Shown here: positions 47,258 to 55,392 of the stretch, in pieces
How positions within the stretch are numbered: position 1 is the first letter of the stretch
Layout: the number at the start of each line of letters is the position of its first letter
NCBI GenBank assembly: GCA_963789165.1
Contig: CAWBJP010000003.1
Coordinates: 769,228 to 833,227 of the forward strand
Source of the DNA: CAWBJP01 sp963789165
GTDB taxonomy: Bacteria; Actinomycetota; Acidimicrobiia; IMCC26256; BP-133
DNA: 64,000 nucleotides
Reading direction: 5' to 3'
Translations under genes and position numbers: made by a program
Notes under the pieces: generated by a model
Databases searched by the model: none
What the model saw: the letters and a program-made list of their open reading frames with translations, nothing else
Told to the model about the DNA's origin: nothing

Positions 47258-47557
47258 GGATCGCTCCCGTCACTGGCACGATGGGCAGGAAGCGAGGGCT
47301 TCCGTCTTGTGCTTGCCCCAACTCGGCGCGAATCTTTCGAATTCAGCCAATGGTATTCAGTGTAAGACGTCAGCGGCAACACCCTTACGAAAACCCTGGT
47401 TCACGCATGAGACAATGGGTTCGGGCTTCGGCTCCGCTCTGAATCAAAGTCAATGCGATGCATCTAGATGCGCGACAATCTAGTTATCTAGTCACCAGTC
47501 ATTGACAAAAGAGGCTTCCGTCACCGGGCGCCTGCCCTGTCCGGCCCGGCCCGCCCC
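47258..47557. other. AT-enriched intergenic region with TCTAG repeats
   Basis: Together with the palindrome that follows, this 364-nt gap has no gene. It is noticeably richer in A+T than its surroundings. It holds a perfect 12-bp palindrome GCATCTAGATGC (47460-47471) and two further TCTAG motifs (47479, 47487). It could be a promoter/operator region for the minus-strand winged-helix gene or a remnant of acquired DNA. Confidence 0.4.
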
Positions 47558-47608
47558 GTCTCGCGTTAGCGAAACCGACCTGTGCGGTGGGTTTGACTCA
47601 CGCGCGAC
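47558..47608 (+). repeat. 51-nt compound palindrome, copy 2
   Basis: Same orientation as 18268-18318, with three substitutions, two of them in the right arm (CTCACGCGCGAC). It starts 14 nt past the stop codon of the M23 peptidase gene, mirroring the placement of copy 1. Confidence 0.85.
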
Positions 47609-47621
47609 CCGGAACGGGCCG

Positions 47622-48638
47622 TCAGCAATGCGCGGCGATCAGGGGGTGGGGATCGACCGCCGGCCCATGGCCGGGATGGAACTCGAAGTGCGTGTGATAG
47701 GCGCTGGCGTTGCCTGACTTCCCGGTCAGCCCGATCACCTCGCCCTGCTCGACGTGCCGGGGCTGGGGGCCCACGACCTGGAGCAGGTGCATGTAGACGT
47801 AGGTGTTGCCGTCGTCGCCGGTGAGGAAGGCGGTCAGGCCCCCACCCCCCCAGTGCCGGTTGGAGACGTTGCCCGCCACCACGGCTACGTTCTCGGTCCC
47901 CTTCGGGTTCATGAGGTCGTTGCCCTTGTGCCCGCGACCGTCACCCCAGTCGTCGCTGTAGGCCACGGGCCCGTTGATGGGGCAGATGAAGCTGGCCGGA
48001 AGGCCCGGCCGGGCGAGCAGGGCGACCGGCGGCTTGGCCCGGCTGACCCGGGCCTGCGCCTTGGCCGCGGCCAGTTCCCGGATCCGCAGATCCTTCTCCG
48101 CCTTCGCCATGGCGGCCAGGCGGCCCTCCACGGCGCGCCGCTCCCCGGCCAGCTGGGCCACCACCTCGTCCTGCTGCCGGCGCTTCCCATCCAACGTGCG
48201 CCGCTCCGTCCGGAGCTGGCGGGCGGCTTCGCCCAGGGTCTGGACGGCCTCGCCGGCCAGGACATTGACCTTGCCGATCAGCTTGGCCCGGCGGGCCGAG
48301 CCCAGGACGGCGTCCGTGTCTCCCAGCCCCGAGACCGAGTCGACGACCGAGTCCCGCTTGTACATCGCCGCTGCGCCCCTCATGGCCGCCTGGCGCAGCA
48401 CCCCCATGCGCTGCTCGAGATCGGCGACCTTGCGCTCAAGGCCCTTCACGTCCCGCTGGAGGCGTACCTGCTCGCCCCGCGCCCGGCTCCAGCGGGCCGC
48501 GGCCTGGTTGGCCTCCCGCTTCAGGTCGGCCAGGCCGGGCGCGTCAGCACCGGCATCCCCGGCAGCCAGGGCAGGGGACGCCGCCGCCAGCAGGCAGCAG
48601 CACACAACGAGGCACCGGGCCAGGTTTCTCTTGGTCAC
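47622..48638 (-). CDS. Secreted M23 (LytM) peptidase with coiled coil
   Basis: Exported cell-wall hydrolase or amidase activator of 338 aa. The signal peptide (LVVCCCLLAAASPALA) is followed by a coiled-coil region of about 160 residues. The C-terminal LytM domain carries the zinc ligands in GHKGNDLMNP (HxxxD) and YHTHFEFHPG (HxH), so it is likely catalytically competent. The EnvC-like layout suggests a role in peptidoglycan cleavage during division. The stop is followed by the 51-nt palindrome. Confidence 0.9.
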   Translation of the reverse strand: MTKRNLARCLVVCCCLLAAASPALAAGDAGADAPGLADLKREANQAAARWSRARGEQVRLQRDVKGLERKVADLEQRMGVLRQAAMRGAAAMYKRDSVVDSVSGLGDTDAVLGSARRAKLIGKVNVLAGEAVQTLGEAARQLRTERRTLDGKRRQQDEVVAQLAGERRAVEGRLAAMAKAEKDLRIRELAAAKAQARVSRAKPPVALLARPGLPASFICPINGPVAYSDDWGDGRGHKGNDLMNPKGTENVAVVAGNVSNRHWGGGGLTAFLTGDDGNTYVYMHLLQVVGPQPRHVEQGEVIGLTGKSGNASAYHTHFEFHPGHGPAVDPHPLIAAHC

Positions 48639-48797
48639 GTCGAAAGGCCGGCACGCCCGCTCCCTCTAGGGCGGCCGATCGGGGAAGCACGCTAACAACC
48701 TGCCGCCGGGTGGGCAATTGAGGTGACGAAGCGGGAGGTTCCCGACGCGTCCCGCGCGACAACACCAGCGAACTCAACGCACTCGGCCAACTTGGGG

Positions 48798-49145
48798 CTA
48801 CTCGGCGCGCCCGGATTCGGCGTAACGATCGAGATAGTGGGCGATGGAACGCGAGGTGTCCTCGATGGCCTCCACCCAGCTGGCCAGCACCTCGTCGCCG
48901 CGCTCGGTCAGGTGGTAGACGCGGCGGGCCGGGCCGACCTTGGAGAACTCCCACTCGGAGCGGATGGCGCCGTGCGACTCGAGCGTACGGAGCACCCGGT
49001 ACAAGCTGGCCGGCTCGTCGTCGACCCTCAGTGACTTCAGCCGGACAACGAGGTCATAGCCGTGGCCGGGCTGCTCCTTGATGAGGAGCAGCAGGCACGG
49101 GCGCAGAAAGCTGTCGGGCATCCCGCCCGGGTATCCGTTGTCCAT
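48798..49145 (-). CDS. PadR-family transcriptional regulator
   Basis: Winged-helix repressor of 115 aa. LRPCLLLLIKEQPGHGYDLVV opens the DNA-binding domain, followed by PASLYRVLRTLESHGAIRSEW and VYHLTERGDEVLASWVEAIED, which is typical PadR. The C-terminal dimer helix is short. ATG 49145 is used; an ATG eight codons later is possible. It is encoded in tandem with a WhiB gene, and targets are unknown. Confidence 0.88.
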   Translation of the reverse strand: MDNGYPGGMPDSFLRPCLLLLIKEQPGHGYDLVVRLKSLRVDDEPASLYRVLRTLESHGAIRSEWEFSKVGPARRVYHLTERGDEVLASWVEAIEDTSRSIAHYLDRYAESGRAE

Positions 49146-49181
49146 GAGTCAGCGGCAGACCTTTTTTCTGCGCGTTCGGGC

Positions 49182-49523
49182 TCAGCCCGTTCTCGAGAAC
49201 CCCTCGGCAGGCAGGACCGAACCCACCCGGGGCGTGGACCGCGCCGCGGCGGCGGTCTCCCGGATGACCCGGGCCACGTGGCCCGTGGGCAGCGCCACGG
49301 GGTAGCCGGCGGCGGCCCGCTCGGCCTCGGATTCGCCCCCCCAGAAGCCGTACTCCCGGTGCTCCCGGGCCCAGGCCCGGCACACATTCAGGATCGGGCA
49401 GACCCCGCACAGGATCCGGGCCGCGCTCTCGCGGCGCTCCCGGAGGTCGGAACGTTCGGCGTGGGGGGCGAAGAACAGGTCGGTCCGGCCCCGGCAGGCG
49501 GCCTCCGTCCGGCGCTCCACCAT
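49182..49523 (-). CDS. WhiB-family iron-sulfur transcription factor
   Basis: Actinobacteria-specific 4Fe-4S regulator. The four cluster cysteines lie in AACRGRTDLFF and CGVCPILNVC, with the WhiB turn YGFWGGESEAERA after them and a basic AT-hook-like tail less obvious than usual. ATG 49523 gives 113 aa, a normal length; the open frame continues to 49694 but with atypical sequence. It supports an actinobacterial host. The class (WhiB1-7) is not assigned. Confidence 0.85.
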   Translation of the reverse strand: MVERRTEAACRGRTDLFFAPHAERSDLRERRESAARILCGVCPILNVCRAWAREHREYGFWGGESEAERAAAGYPVALPTGHVARVIRETAAAARSTPRVGSVLPAEGFSRTG

Positions 49524-49690
49524 GGAGCTCGGAGGGGGCGGCGCGGGGAGGAGCCACTCGTCAGCCCGTGCCCGGGGCAACAGGGCCGTCCTACCGGCGA
49601 GCGCCGGGAACCTCGTCACTCGTCCGGTGTCAAGAAAGGGAAAACTGCGATATCCACCAGCTTCACGTCGAAATGGTCGCATGACAGGAT

Positions 49691-49738
49691 TCACCTGTCG
49701 ATTGAGACTTCTCCGATAAGCTTTAACCTTTCGTTTAA
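49691..49738 (+). promoter_or_regulatory. CbbR operator-like block upstream of the LysR gene
   Basis: TCACCTGTCGATTGAG (49691-49706) recurs with one change upstream of cbbL (62081-62096), and the next 38 or so bases also align without gaps at lower identity. TTAA-N8-TTAA (49723-49738) fits the known CbbR site pattern. It probably serves autoregulation of the LysR gene and possibly control of the divergent whiB. Confidence 0.65.
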
Positions 49739-49768
49739 TCGCGTTCCTGCACCGGGAGGTGTCCGGCG

Positions 49769-50671
49769 ATGACCCTCGGACAACTACGCACCTTCCTGGC
49801 CGTGGCCGAGACCGGCTCCGGACGGGCTGCCTCCCACCGGCTGGTGGTCACCCAGCCCGCTGTCTCGGCCGCCCTGGCCGCCCTCCAGAAGGAGGTCGGG
49901 GTGGCTCTGGTCGCCCGCGAGGGGCGGGGTCTGCGCCTCACCGAGGCGGGGGTCGTGTTCGCCGGCTACGCCCGCCGCATCCTGGGGTTGGCCGACGAGG
50001 CGGTGGCGGCCGCGGGCGGCGCCGACGAGCCGGGCCGGGGCCGGCTGCGCCTCGCTGCCGTCACCAGCGCCGGCGAGCACCTGGCCCCCGCTCTCCTGGC
50101 CGCCTTCCTGGACCGCCACCCCGGGGCGGACATCTCCCTCGAGGTCGGGAACCGCCAGCGGGTCTGGGACCTGCTGGCCCACCACGAGGCCGATCTCGCC
50201 ATCGGCGGACGCCCGCCGCCGGGGGCGGACAGCCTGGCGCACCTGCCCAACCAACTGGTCGTCGTGGCGCCCGCGGGCCCGCAGTCAGGCCGGCGGGGGG
50301 CCCGCCCCTCGGTGCACTCGGCGACCCGGGCTGAACTGGCCCGGGCCACCTGGCTCCTGCGCGAGGCCGGCTCCGGCACGCGGGCCGCGGCCGAGGAGGT
50401 GTTCACGCAGCTCGACATCGCACCTCGAATCCTGAACCTGGGCTCCAACGGCGCCATGGTGAACAGCGTCCTCGTCGGGCTGGGGGTCACCCTCATCTCC
50501 CGGGACGCCGTCGCCGACCACCTCGCCGAAGGCGTGCTCGAGGAATGGACCCACGGCCCCATCCCCCTGGAACGTGACTGGCATCTGGTGACCCGGGCGG
50601 AGGAACCGCTGGCCGCCACCCCCCGGCTCTTCCTCGACGGCCTCGTCGCCGCCGGCTGGCGCCGCGCCTGA
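49769..50671 (+). CDS. cbbR: LysR-family transcriptional regulator, probable CbbR
   Basis: LysR regulator of 300 aa. The winged HTH covers residues 1-60 (LVVTQPAVSAALAALQKEVGVALV). The effector domain has LLREAGSGTRAAAEEVF and LNLGSNGAMVNSVLVGLGV, which parallel the REPGSGTR and LGSNEAIK motifs of CbbR-type regulators. Effectors of CbbR include NADPH and Calvin-cycle phosphates. A GGGAGGT ribosome-binding site precedes ATG 49769. A shared 16-bp block upstream of this gene and of cbbL, 12 kb away, supports the assignment, although it is not adjacent to RuBisCO as is usual. Confidence 0.75.
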   Translation: MTLGQLRTFLAVAETGSGRAASHRLVVTQPAVSAALAALQKEVGVALVAREGRGLRLTEAGVVFAGYARRILGLADEAVAAAGGADEPGRGRLRLAAVTSAGEHLAPALLAAFLDRHPGADISLEVGNRQRVWDLLAHHEADLAIGGRPPPGADSLAHLPNQLVVVAPAGPQSGRRGARPSVHSATRAELARATWLLREAGSGTRAAAEEVFTQLDIAPRILNLGSNGAMVNSVLVGLGVTLISRDAVADHLAEGVLEEWTHGPIPLERDWHLVTRAEEPLAATPRLFLDGLVAAGWRRA

Positions 50672-50785
50672 GCAAGAACCACGTGCCCAAGCGAGAACGA
50701 TGAAGCGAGGGAGGGCGGGGGAGGCGTGTCCCGAGGAGGACGTGGTTTTGTCCGACGAGGGAGCACCCTCCCCCGACCGACCGGT

Positions 50786-51418
50786 CTACATCGGGCGGAG
50801 CGCCATCCAGACGGCACGGGCGGTATGGCGACCGGGGTTGCCCCAGCGGTGCGGACGGTCGGTCCGGAAGTGGACGGTGTCGCCCTTCCCGAGGCGGTAC
50901 TCCCGCCCGTCCACCTCGAAGGTCATGACCCCGTCGAGGACGTAGACGAGCTCCTCGCCGGGATGCTCCATGGGGTTGTCCCCGCTCGACGCACCCGGCT
51001 CCACCTCGGCCAGCGCGCCGGCCAGGAAGAAGCGGCCGTACGGTCCGGAGATGCCCCCCAGCTCGATCCCGCGGTGCGAGGTGTAGACGACCCGGCGCTC
51101 GTCGGCGGGGATGAACACGGCCGGTCCGGTCTCCTCGGCGTCCTCGTTCACGAAATAGGCCACCGGCCGGTTGAGGGCGGCGGCGAGCTTGAGCAGGGTG
51201 GTGATGGTGGGCACCATGCCCGACCGCTCGATCTTGTGAATGGCCGCCGCCGAGACATCGGCCCGGTCGGCCAGCTGCTGGAGGGACAGCCCCCGCTGAA
51301 GGCGCAGTTCCCGGAGCTTGGGCCCGATCGAGGTGACGATCTCGTCGAGCGAACCGGGCGCCCGCGGGCTCTCCGGAGCACCGCTGTCCGCCTGGTCGAC
51401 GGCTGCCTGCTGCTTCAC
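50786..51418 (-). CDS. XRE-family regulator with C-terminal cupin
   Basis: Two-domain regulator of 210 aa. The Cro/CI-type HTH (LRELRLQRGLSLQQLADRAD, then SAAAIHKIERSG) spans about residues 35-90. The cupin fold (about 130-205) has HPGEELVYVLDGVMTFEVDG and KGDTVHFRTDRPHRW, with histidines suited to metal or ligand binding. Relatives control amine, amino-acid or alcohol catabolism. The GTG at 51418 is divergent from the FAD oxidoreductase gene, the likely target. Confidence 0.88.
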   Translation of the reverse strand: MKQQAAVDQADSGAPESPRAPGSLDEIVTSIGPKLRELRLQRGLSLQQLADRADVSAAAIHKIERSGMVPTITTLLKLAAALNRPVAYFVNEDAEETGPAVFIPADERRVVYTSHRGIELGGISGPYGRFFLAGALAEVEPGASSGDNPMEHPGEELVYVLDGVMTFEVDGREYRLGKGDTVHFRTDRPHRWGNPGRHTARAVWMALRPM

Positions 51419-51453
51419 TGCGCCCCCCCAAGTAAGGCACCCGTCAGACTCAC

Positions 51454-51481
51454 TTGACGAGCGGACTCCAATCAGTATAGT
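51454..51481 (+). promoter_or_regulatory. Sigma-70-type promoter of the FAD oxidoreductase gene
   Basis: TTGACG (51454-51459) and TATAGT (51476-51481), 16 nt apart, form the closest match to consensus in the window. It lies in the gap shared with the divergent XRE-cupin regulator. Two GACTC motifs flank the -35 and may belong to an operator. Confidence 0.65.
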
Positions 51482-51518
51482 CAATGCCTCTTCACACCAT
51501 CGTGAATGCGGGGTGGGC

Positions 51519-52804
51519 GTGCCGGAACGGATCGTCGTCGTCGGAAGCGGGGCCGCCGGGATCGGTGCCGCCGCTGGCGCCCGAGCCACCGATCCAGACG
51601 CCGAGGTCAGCATCCTCACCGGTTCCGGGGACACCGCCGGCGCCTTCGACCGCCTCTTCCTGGCCGGTGCGCAGACCTGCATCGACGCCAGGATCATGCT
51701 CCGGCACGGCACGCGGATCACCGGCATCGATGTCGGTCGCCGGCTCCTCGAGGTGGAGGGCGGAGATGCCAGGGACTGGGACCGCCTGGTGCTCACCAGC
51801 GGTGCCGCGCCCCGGGCGCGGACCCTCCGTCAGCCGACCTCGAGGGTCTCTACTCCGTAGGCGACATCCCCCCGGACGGGGCGTGGGACGAGGTGCTGGG
51901 CGCGGCCAAGGTGGCGGTGGTGGTCGGCGCCACGCCCCCCGCTCTGGAGATGGTGGCGGCTCTGGCCGAACGAGGCATCGAGACCCATGTGGTCGATCCC
52001 AACTCCTCCATCCTGTCCGGGGCGGCCGACCCCGACACCGCCGCCCCGGTGGAGGAGACCTGGGCCGAGACGGGGGTGAAGACCCACTTCAACACCCGGG
52101 TGGAAGGCTTCGCCGGCGAGGGCCGGGTCCAGGGGGTGCGGACGTCAGAGGGGGAGCTGCCCGCCGACCTGGTCGTCGTGTGCACCCGGGCTCCGGCGGC
52201 CAACGATCTGGCCGCCGCCGCCGGCCTGGCCGTCTCCCCCACCGGCGGCATCACGGTGGACGATCGGATGGCCACGTCGGTCGCGGGCGTGTGGGCCGCC
52301 GGTGAATGCATCGATCGCACCGGCGACGCCCGGTTCCCCTTCCAGGATGCCGGGAGCCACGCATACGCCCAGGGCCGGGTGGCCGGAACCAACGCCGCCG
52401 GCGGCCGGCGGACCTACCAACCCGCCTACGTCCCGTGGAGCCTGCCCGCCGGCCGGTGGACGCTCGCCGGGGTCGCCTACGGCGAAACCCAGGCGACGGC
52501 CGCTGGCATCTCCTACGTCCTGGGCAAGGCCACCGGCATCTCGCGGGCCCGCTACTACCCGGACGTGAAGAAGGTGACGGTAAAGCTCCTGGCCGAGCCC
52601 GGTAGCCTCCGCCTCATCGGGGCGCAGATGGTGGGGGGCGAAGGCATCAGGGAGCGAGCCGACTTCCTCGGCATGTGCGTGAAGATGGGTATTACTCTCA
52701 CCGACCTGGCCTTTATGGAAAACGTGTACTCCCCGCCCATCGGTGCCCTGAACGAGCCGATCGCCGTGGCCGCCCAGAACGGCCTGGCCAACGTGAAGGG
52801 TTGA
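51519..52804 (+). CDS. FAD/NAD(P)-dependent oxidoreductase (pyridine nucleotide-disulfide class), one frame break
   Basis: Flavoprotein of about 428 aa similar in layout to NADH oxidases and CoA-disulfide reductases. The FAD motif VVVGSGAAGIGAAAGA opens it; the NAD-binding region VAVVVGATPPALEMVAALAERG is in the middle; GVWAAGECID and a reductase dimerisation domain (VKKVTVKLLAEPGSLRLIGAQ) follow. The N-terminal part (to about 51825) and the rest lie in different frames; one missing base between TLR and SADLEGLYSVGD would join them. The usual redox cysteine near residue 45 is not obvious. It is first of a probable operon with 52807 and is driven by a near-consensus promoter. Confidence 0.75.
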
Positions 52805-52806
52805 CG

Positions 52807-53094
52807 ATGGGGAAGGGACAGGGCAAGGCGATGCAGGCAGCAGCGCGCTGGCTGCGGTCGAACTCGGAGCATTACCTCCTGCTCGACGCCCAGGCCCGCG
52901 TGGCCGCCCAGTACGGGCGCCCGCCGCCGCCGGCCCCCCGGGGTCCCCGGGAGATGTTCTGGAGGCAGGTCTTCGCCCCCACCTACCGCCGCCTGCCCTG
53001 GAAGATCCGCCTGGCCCTCATCAACCGGATGCCCGGCAGTCACCGCCGGGACTGGTCCAGCCGCCCTGTCCCCACCCGCCGGCCCGCGGTGTAG
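52807..53094 (+). CDS. Hypothetical 95-aa basic protein
   Basis: Small basic protein I do not recognise. It has an N-terminal amphipathic region (GKAMQAAARWLRSNSEHYLLLD) and a Pro-rich middle (GRPPPPAPRGP), followed by FWRQVFAPTYRRLPWKIRLALINRMPG, which suggests membrane-peripheral or nucleic-acid contact. The ATG lies 2 nt after the oxidoreductase stop, so it is cotranscribed and probably functionally linked to it. About 100 nt separate it from the DsrE-like gene. Confidence 0.6.
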   Translation: MGKGQGKAMQAAARWLRSNSEHYLLLDAQARVAAQYGRPPPPAPRGPREMFWRQVFAPTYRRLPWKIRLALINRMPGSHRRDWSSRPVPTRRPAV

Positions 53095-53197
53095 AGCCGG
53101 CCCGATGCTGCTCCCCCGCTGATCCTGGAAACCTTTTTGCCGCTCAACCACAGGCTGTTCTGAAAGCCCCGATAACCAGACGACCGGGAGGTCCCCT

Positions 53198-53683
53198 ATG
53201 CCCAAGACCGTCAACCACAAGGTCTCCGAAGGCGATTCCCTCTACGACGCCGAGGAGAAGCTGTTCGAGGACATCCGCGCCAACCCGGGTGAGCAGGCGT
53301 TCGTCTTCATCCACAGCGTGCCTTACGAGTGCTCGGTGGCCCTGGTGAACCTGCTGACATCCACCCGGCTGGTCCGCAAGGGTTTCGACGTCAAGATCGT
53401 GCTCTACGGACCCGGCGTCCTCCTCGCCTCCGGCTCCCGTGGCTACCCCACGGTCGGTAACGAAGCCTTCCCCGGCCACATGGCCATCAACAACCAGATC
53501 AAGACCCTCCTCAAGGAAGGGGCGACGATCTACGCCTGCCGCTTCGCCATGGGCGCCCTCTACGGCTTCCGGGAGGACGACCTCATTCCGGGCATCACGC
53601 CCTTCAACCCCCTGGACGTCCTCGACTCCGCCCTCACGGCATGGCGGGCCGGGGCCTTCCAGATCAACACCTGGACGGTCTGA
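53198..53683 (+). CDS. DsrE-like protein, MSMEG_0572/Sll0783 nitrogen-starvation response family
   Basis: A 161-aa protein with a DsrE/DsrF-like fold. Its whole length resembles Synechocystis Sll0783 as I recall it: TVNHKVSEGDSLYDAEEKLF, NLLTSTRLVRKGFDVKIVL, LYGPGV, GNEAFPGH, YACRFAMGALYG and LIPGITPFNPLDVLDSAL, ending in xINTWTV. The family is a marker of the Nit1C cluster linked to nitrile/cyanide use and nitrogen starvation. GGGAGGT precedes the ATG by 5 nt. A perfect hairpin separates it from the nitrile hydratase genes. Confidence 0.85.
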   Translation: MPKTVNHKVSEGDSLYDAEEKLFEDIRANPGEQAFVFIHSVPYECSVALVNLLTSTRLVRKGFDVKIVLYGPGVLLASGSRGYPTVGNEAFPGHMAINNQIKTLLKEGATIYACRFAMGALYGFREDDLIPGITPFNPLDVLDSALTAWRAGAFQINTWTV

Positions 53684-53700
53684 CCCAACGGGGCTGGTGG

Positions 53701-53730
53701 GACGCCCGGCCTTGGCCAAGGCCGGGCGTC
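53701..53730 (+). terminator. Perfect 30-nt palindrome between the DsrE-like and nitrile hydratase genes
   Basis: GACGCCCGGCCTTGG is followed directly by its exact complement, so it can fold as an 11-bp stem with an 8-nt loop or longer. It begins 17 nt after the DsrE-like stop and ends about 20 nt before the AAGGAGG of nthB. It may partly end transcription or stabilise the processed mRNA. Confidence 0.65.
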
Positions 53731-53760
53731 TGCCGCCTCGACGACGAGAAGGAGGTCGGG

Positions 53761-54426
53761 GTGGACAGCATCGCCGACATGGGCGGGATGCAGGGCTACG
53801 GATCGCCGCCCTACGAGCCGGACGAGCCGGTGTTCCATGAGCCGTGGGAGGGCCGGGCCTTCGCCATGACCCTCCTGTCCATCAACCGGCTGTCGGGGGC
53901 CAACCTCGACCGCATGCGTCACGCCCTCGAGCGCCTCCATCCCATGGACTACCTCGCCGACGGCTACTACGGCCGCTGGCTGAACTGCGCCGAGATCCTC
54001 CTCACCGACAGCGGTGTCATCGCCCCCGGAGCCATCGACGCCCGGGCCCGGCGCCTGCGGGGCGAGGACGTCGCCGAGCCCCCCGAGCCCACCCTCAACA
54101 AGCCCGAGTACACGGCCACCGGGCCGGGATCGCTCCGCCAGATCGAGGACGAGCCCCGCTTCAAGGTGGGCCAGACGGTGCGGGCGAAGGACATCCATCC
54201 CGCCGGCCACACCCGGCTGGCCCGCTACGTACGCGGCCGGACGGGCGTGGTCGAGCGACTCCAGCCCGCCGCCCTCCTGCCCGACACCCACGCCCACTAT
54301 CTGGGCGAGAACCCGCAGCACGTCTACGGCGTGGCCTTCGACTCGACCGAACTGTGGGGCTCCGACGCCGAGCCCTTCACCCTCCACATCGACCTCTTCG
54401 AGACGTATCTGGAGGAAGCCTCATGA
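53761..54426 (+). CDS. nthB: Nitrile hydratase subunit beta
   Basis: Beta subunit of nitrile hydratase, which hydrates nitriles to amides (221 aa, normal length). It starts SIADMGGMQGYGSPPYEPDEPVFHEPWEGRAF (quoted in part: IADMGGMQGYG), contains YYGRWLNCAEILL and the C-terminal SH3-like half RFKVGQTVRAKDIHP...HTRLARYVRGRTG. A single full-length beta gene argues against thiocyanate hydrolase, where this protein is split in two. GTG 53761 follows AAGGAGG. The TGA overlaps the alpha ATG. Confidence 0.92.
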   Translation: MDSIADMGGMQGYGSPPYEPDEPVFHEPWEGRAFAMTLLSINRLSGANLDRMRHALERLHPMDYLADGYYGRWLNCAEILLTDSGVIAPGAIDARARRLRGEDVAEPPEPTLNKPEYTATGPGSLRQIEDEPRFKVGQTVRAKDIHPAGHTRLARYVRGRTGVVERLQPAALLPDTHAHYLGENPQHVYGVAFDSTELWGSDAEPFTLHIDLFETYLEEAS

Positions 54427-55023
54427 CCACCACGCCCGCCTCCGAGCGGATCCCCGCCTCGCTGCGGACCGAGGCCCTGGAAGCGATCCTGGTCGATCGC
54501 GGTCTGGTCGACCCGGCTGTGCTCGACAAGTTCATCTCCATGTACGAGAACGACGTCGGCCCACTCAACGGCGCCAAGGTGGTGGCCAAGGCCTGGACGG
54601 ACCCCGAGTACAAGGAGAAGCTCCTGGCCGACGGCACCGCCGCCATCGGCGAGCTGGGCTACAAGGGACCGCAGGGTGAGTGCATCGTCGTCCTGGAGAA
54701 CACACCCGCGCTCCACCACCTGGTGGTGTGCACGCTGTGCTCCTGCTACCCCTGGCCCGTGCTCGGCCTGCCTCCGTCCTGGTACAAGGACCCGGCGTAC
54801 CGGTCGCGGGCGGTGCGGGAGCCGCGCGCCCTGCTGGCCGAGTTCGGCCTGACGCTCGGCGACGGCGTCGAGATCCGGGTCTTCGACTCCAGCTCCGAGG
54901 TGCGCTACATGGTCCTGCCCGAGCGGCCGGCGGGGAGCGAAGGACATGGGTGAGGAGGAACTGGCCGCCCTGGTCACCCGCGACGCCATGACGGGCATCG
55001 CCAAGGTGGCGCTGCCGGGGTGA
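54423..55023 (+). CDS. nthA: Nitrile hydratase subunit alpha, cobalt type, C-terminal frame break
   Basis: Catalytic subunit carrying the metal-binding claw in VVCTLCSCYPWPVLGLPP (about residues 101-118). The Thr in CTLCSC, in place of Ser, marks the non-corrin cobalt class. PSWYKDPAYRSRAVREPR and EIRVFDSSSEVRYMVLPERP match the family. The open frame stops at 54953 after GSEGHG, but the expected tail (GEEELAALVTRDAMTGIAKV) continues in the next frame to 55023, so one extra base near 54944 is likely. Two claw cysteines are normally oxidised after translation. Confidence 0.9.
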
Positions 55024-55385
55024 CGCTCGACATCGTCGGTCCCGCCGCGCCGCCCCGGTCCAACGGGGAGCTGGTCTTCGCCGAACCGTGGGAGAGCCGG
55101 GCCTTCGGGCTGGCCGTCACCCTCCACGCCGGCGGGGCTTTCGAATGGGAGGACTTCCGCCAGGCGCTGATCGCCGCCGTGGCCCGCTGGGAGGCGGCCC
55201 AACCGGAGGAAGGGTGGTCGTACTACACCTGCTGGCTGGAGGCCCTGGAGCGGGTCCTGGTGGCGGAGGGCATGGTGGCCGCCGGCGACATCGCCGATCG
55301 GGTCGGGCAGCTGGCCGGGCGTCCGGCGGACCACGGCCACCGTCATGTCCCCACCCACCCGCCGGACCACGACCACGAGCACTGA
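55020..55385 (+). CDS. Nitrile hydratase accessory protein (activator/cobalt chaperone)
   Basis: A 121-aa protein related to the N-terminal half of the beta subunit (LVFAEPWESRAFGLAVTLHAGGAFEWEDFRQAL; quoted in pieces: FAEPWESRAFGLAV, FEWEDFRQAL), ending YYTCWLEALERVL and a His-rich tail HGHRHVPTHPPDHDHEH. Such proteins swap or deliver the alpha subunit for metal loading; the tail looks suited to holding cobalt. GTG 55020 overlaps the restored nthA stop, giving the order beta-alpha-activator typical of cobalt enzymes. Confidence 0.88.
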   Translation: MTLDIVGPAAPPRSNGELVFAEPWESRAFGLAVTLHAGGAFEWEDFRQALIAAVARWEAAQPEEGWSYYTCWLEALERVLVAEGMVAAGDIADRVGQLAGRPADHGHRHVPTHPPDHDHEH

Positions 55386-55392
55386 GGACGGC

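Noticed and set aside
53761..55385. Thiocyanate hydrolase instead of nitrile hydratase
   Set aside because: Thiocyanate hydrolase has the beta-type protein split into two subunits; here it is one full-length gene followed by alpha and a typical activator.
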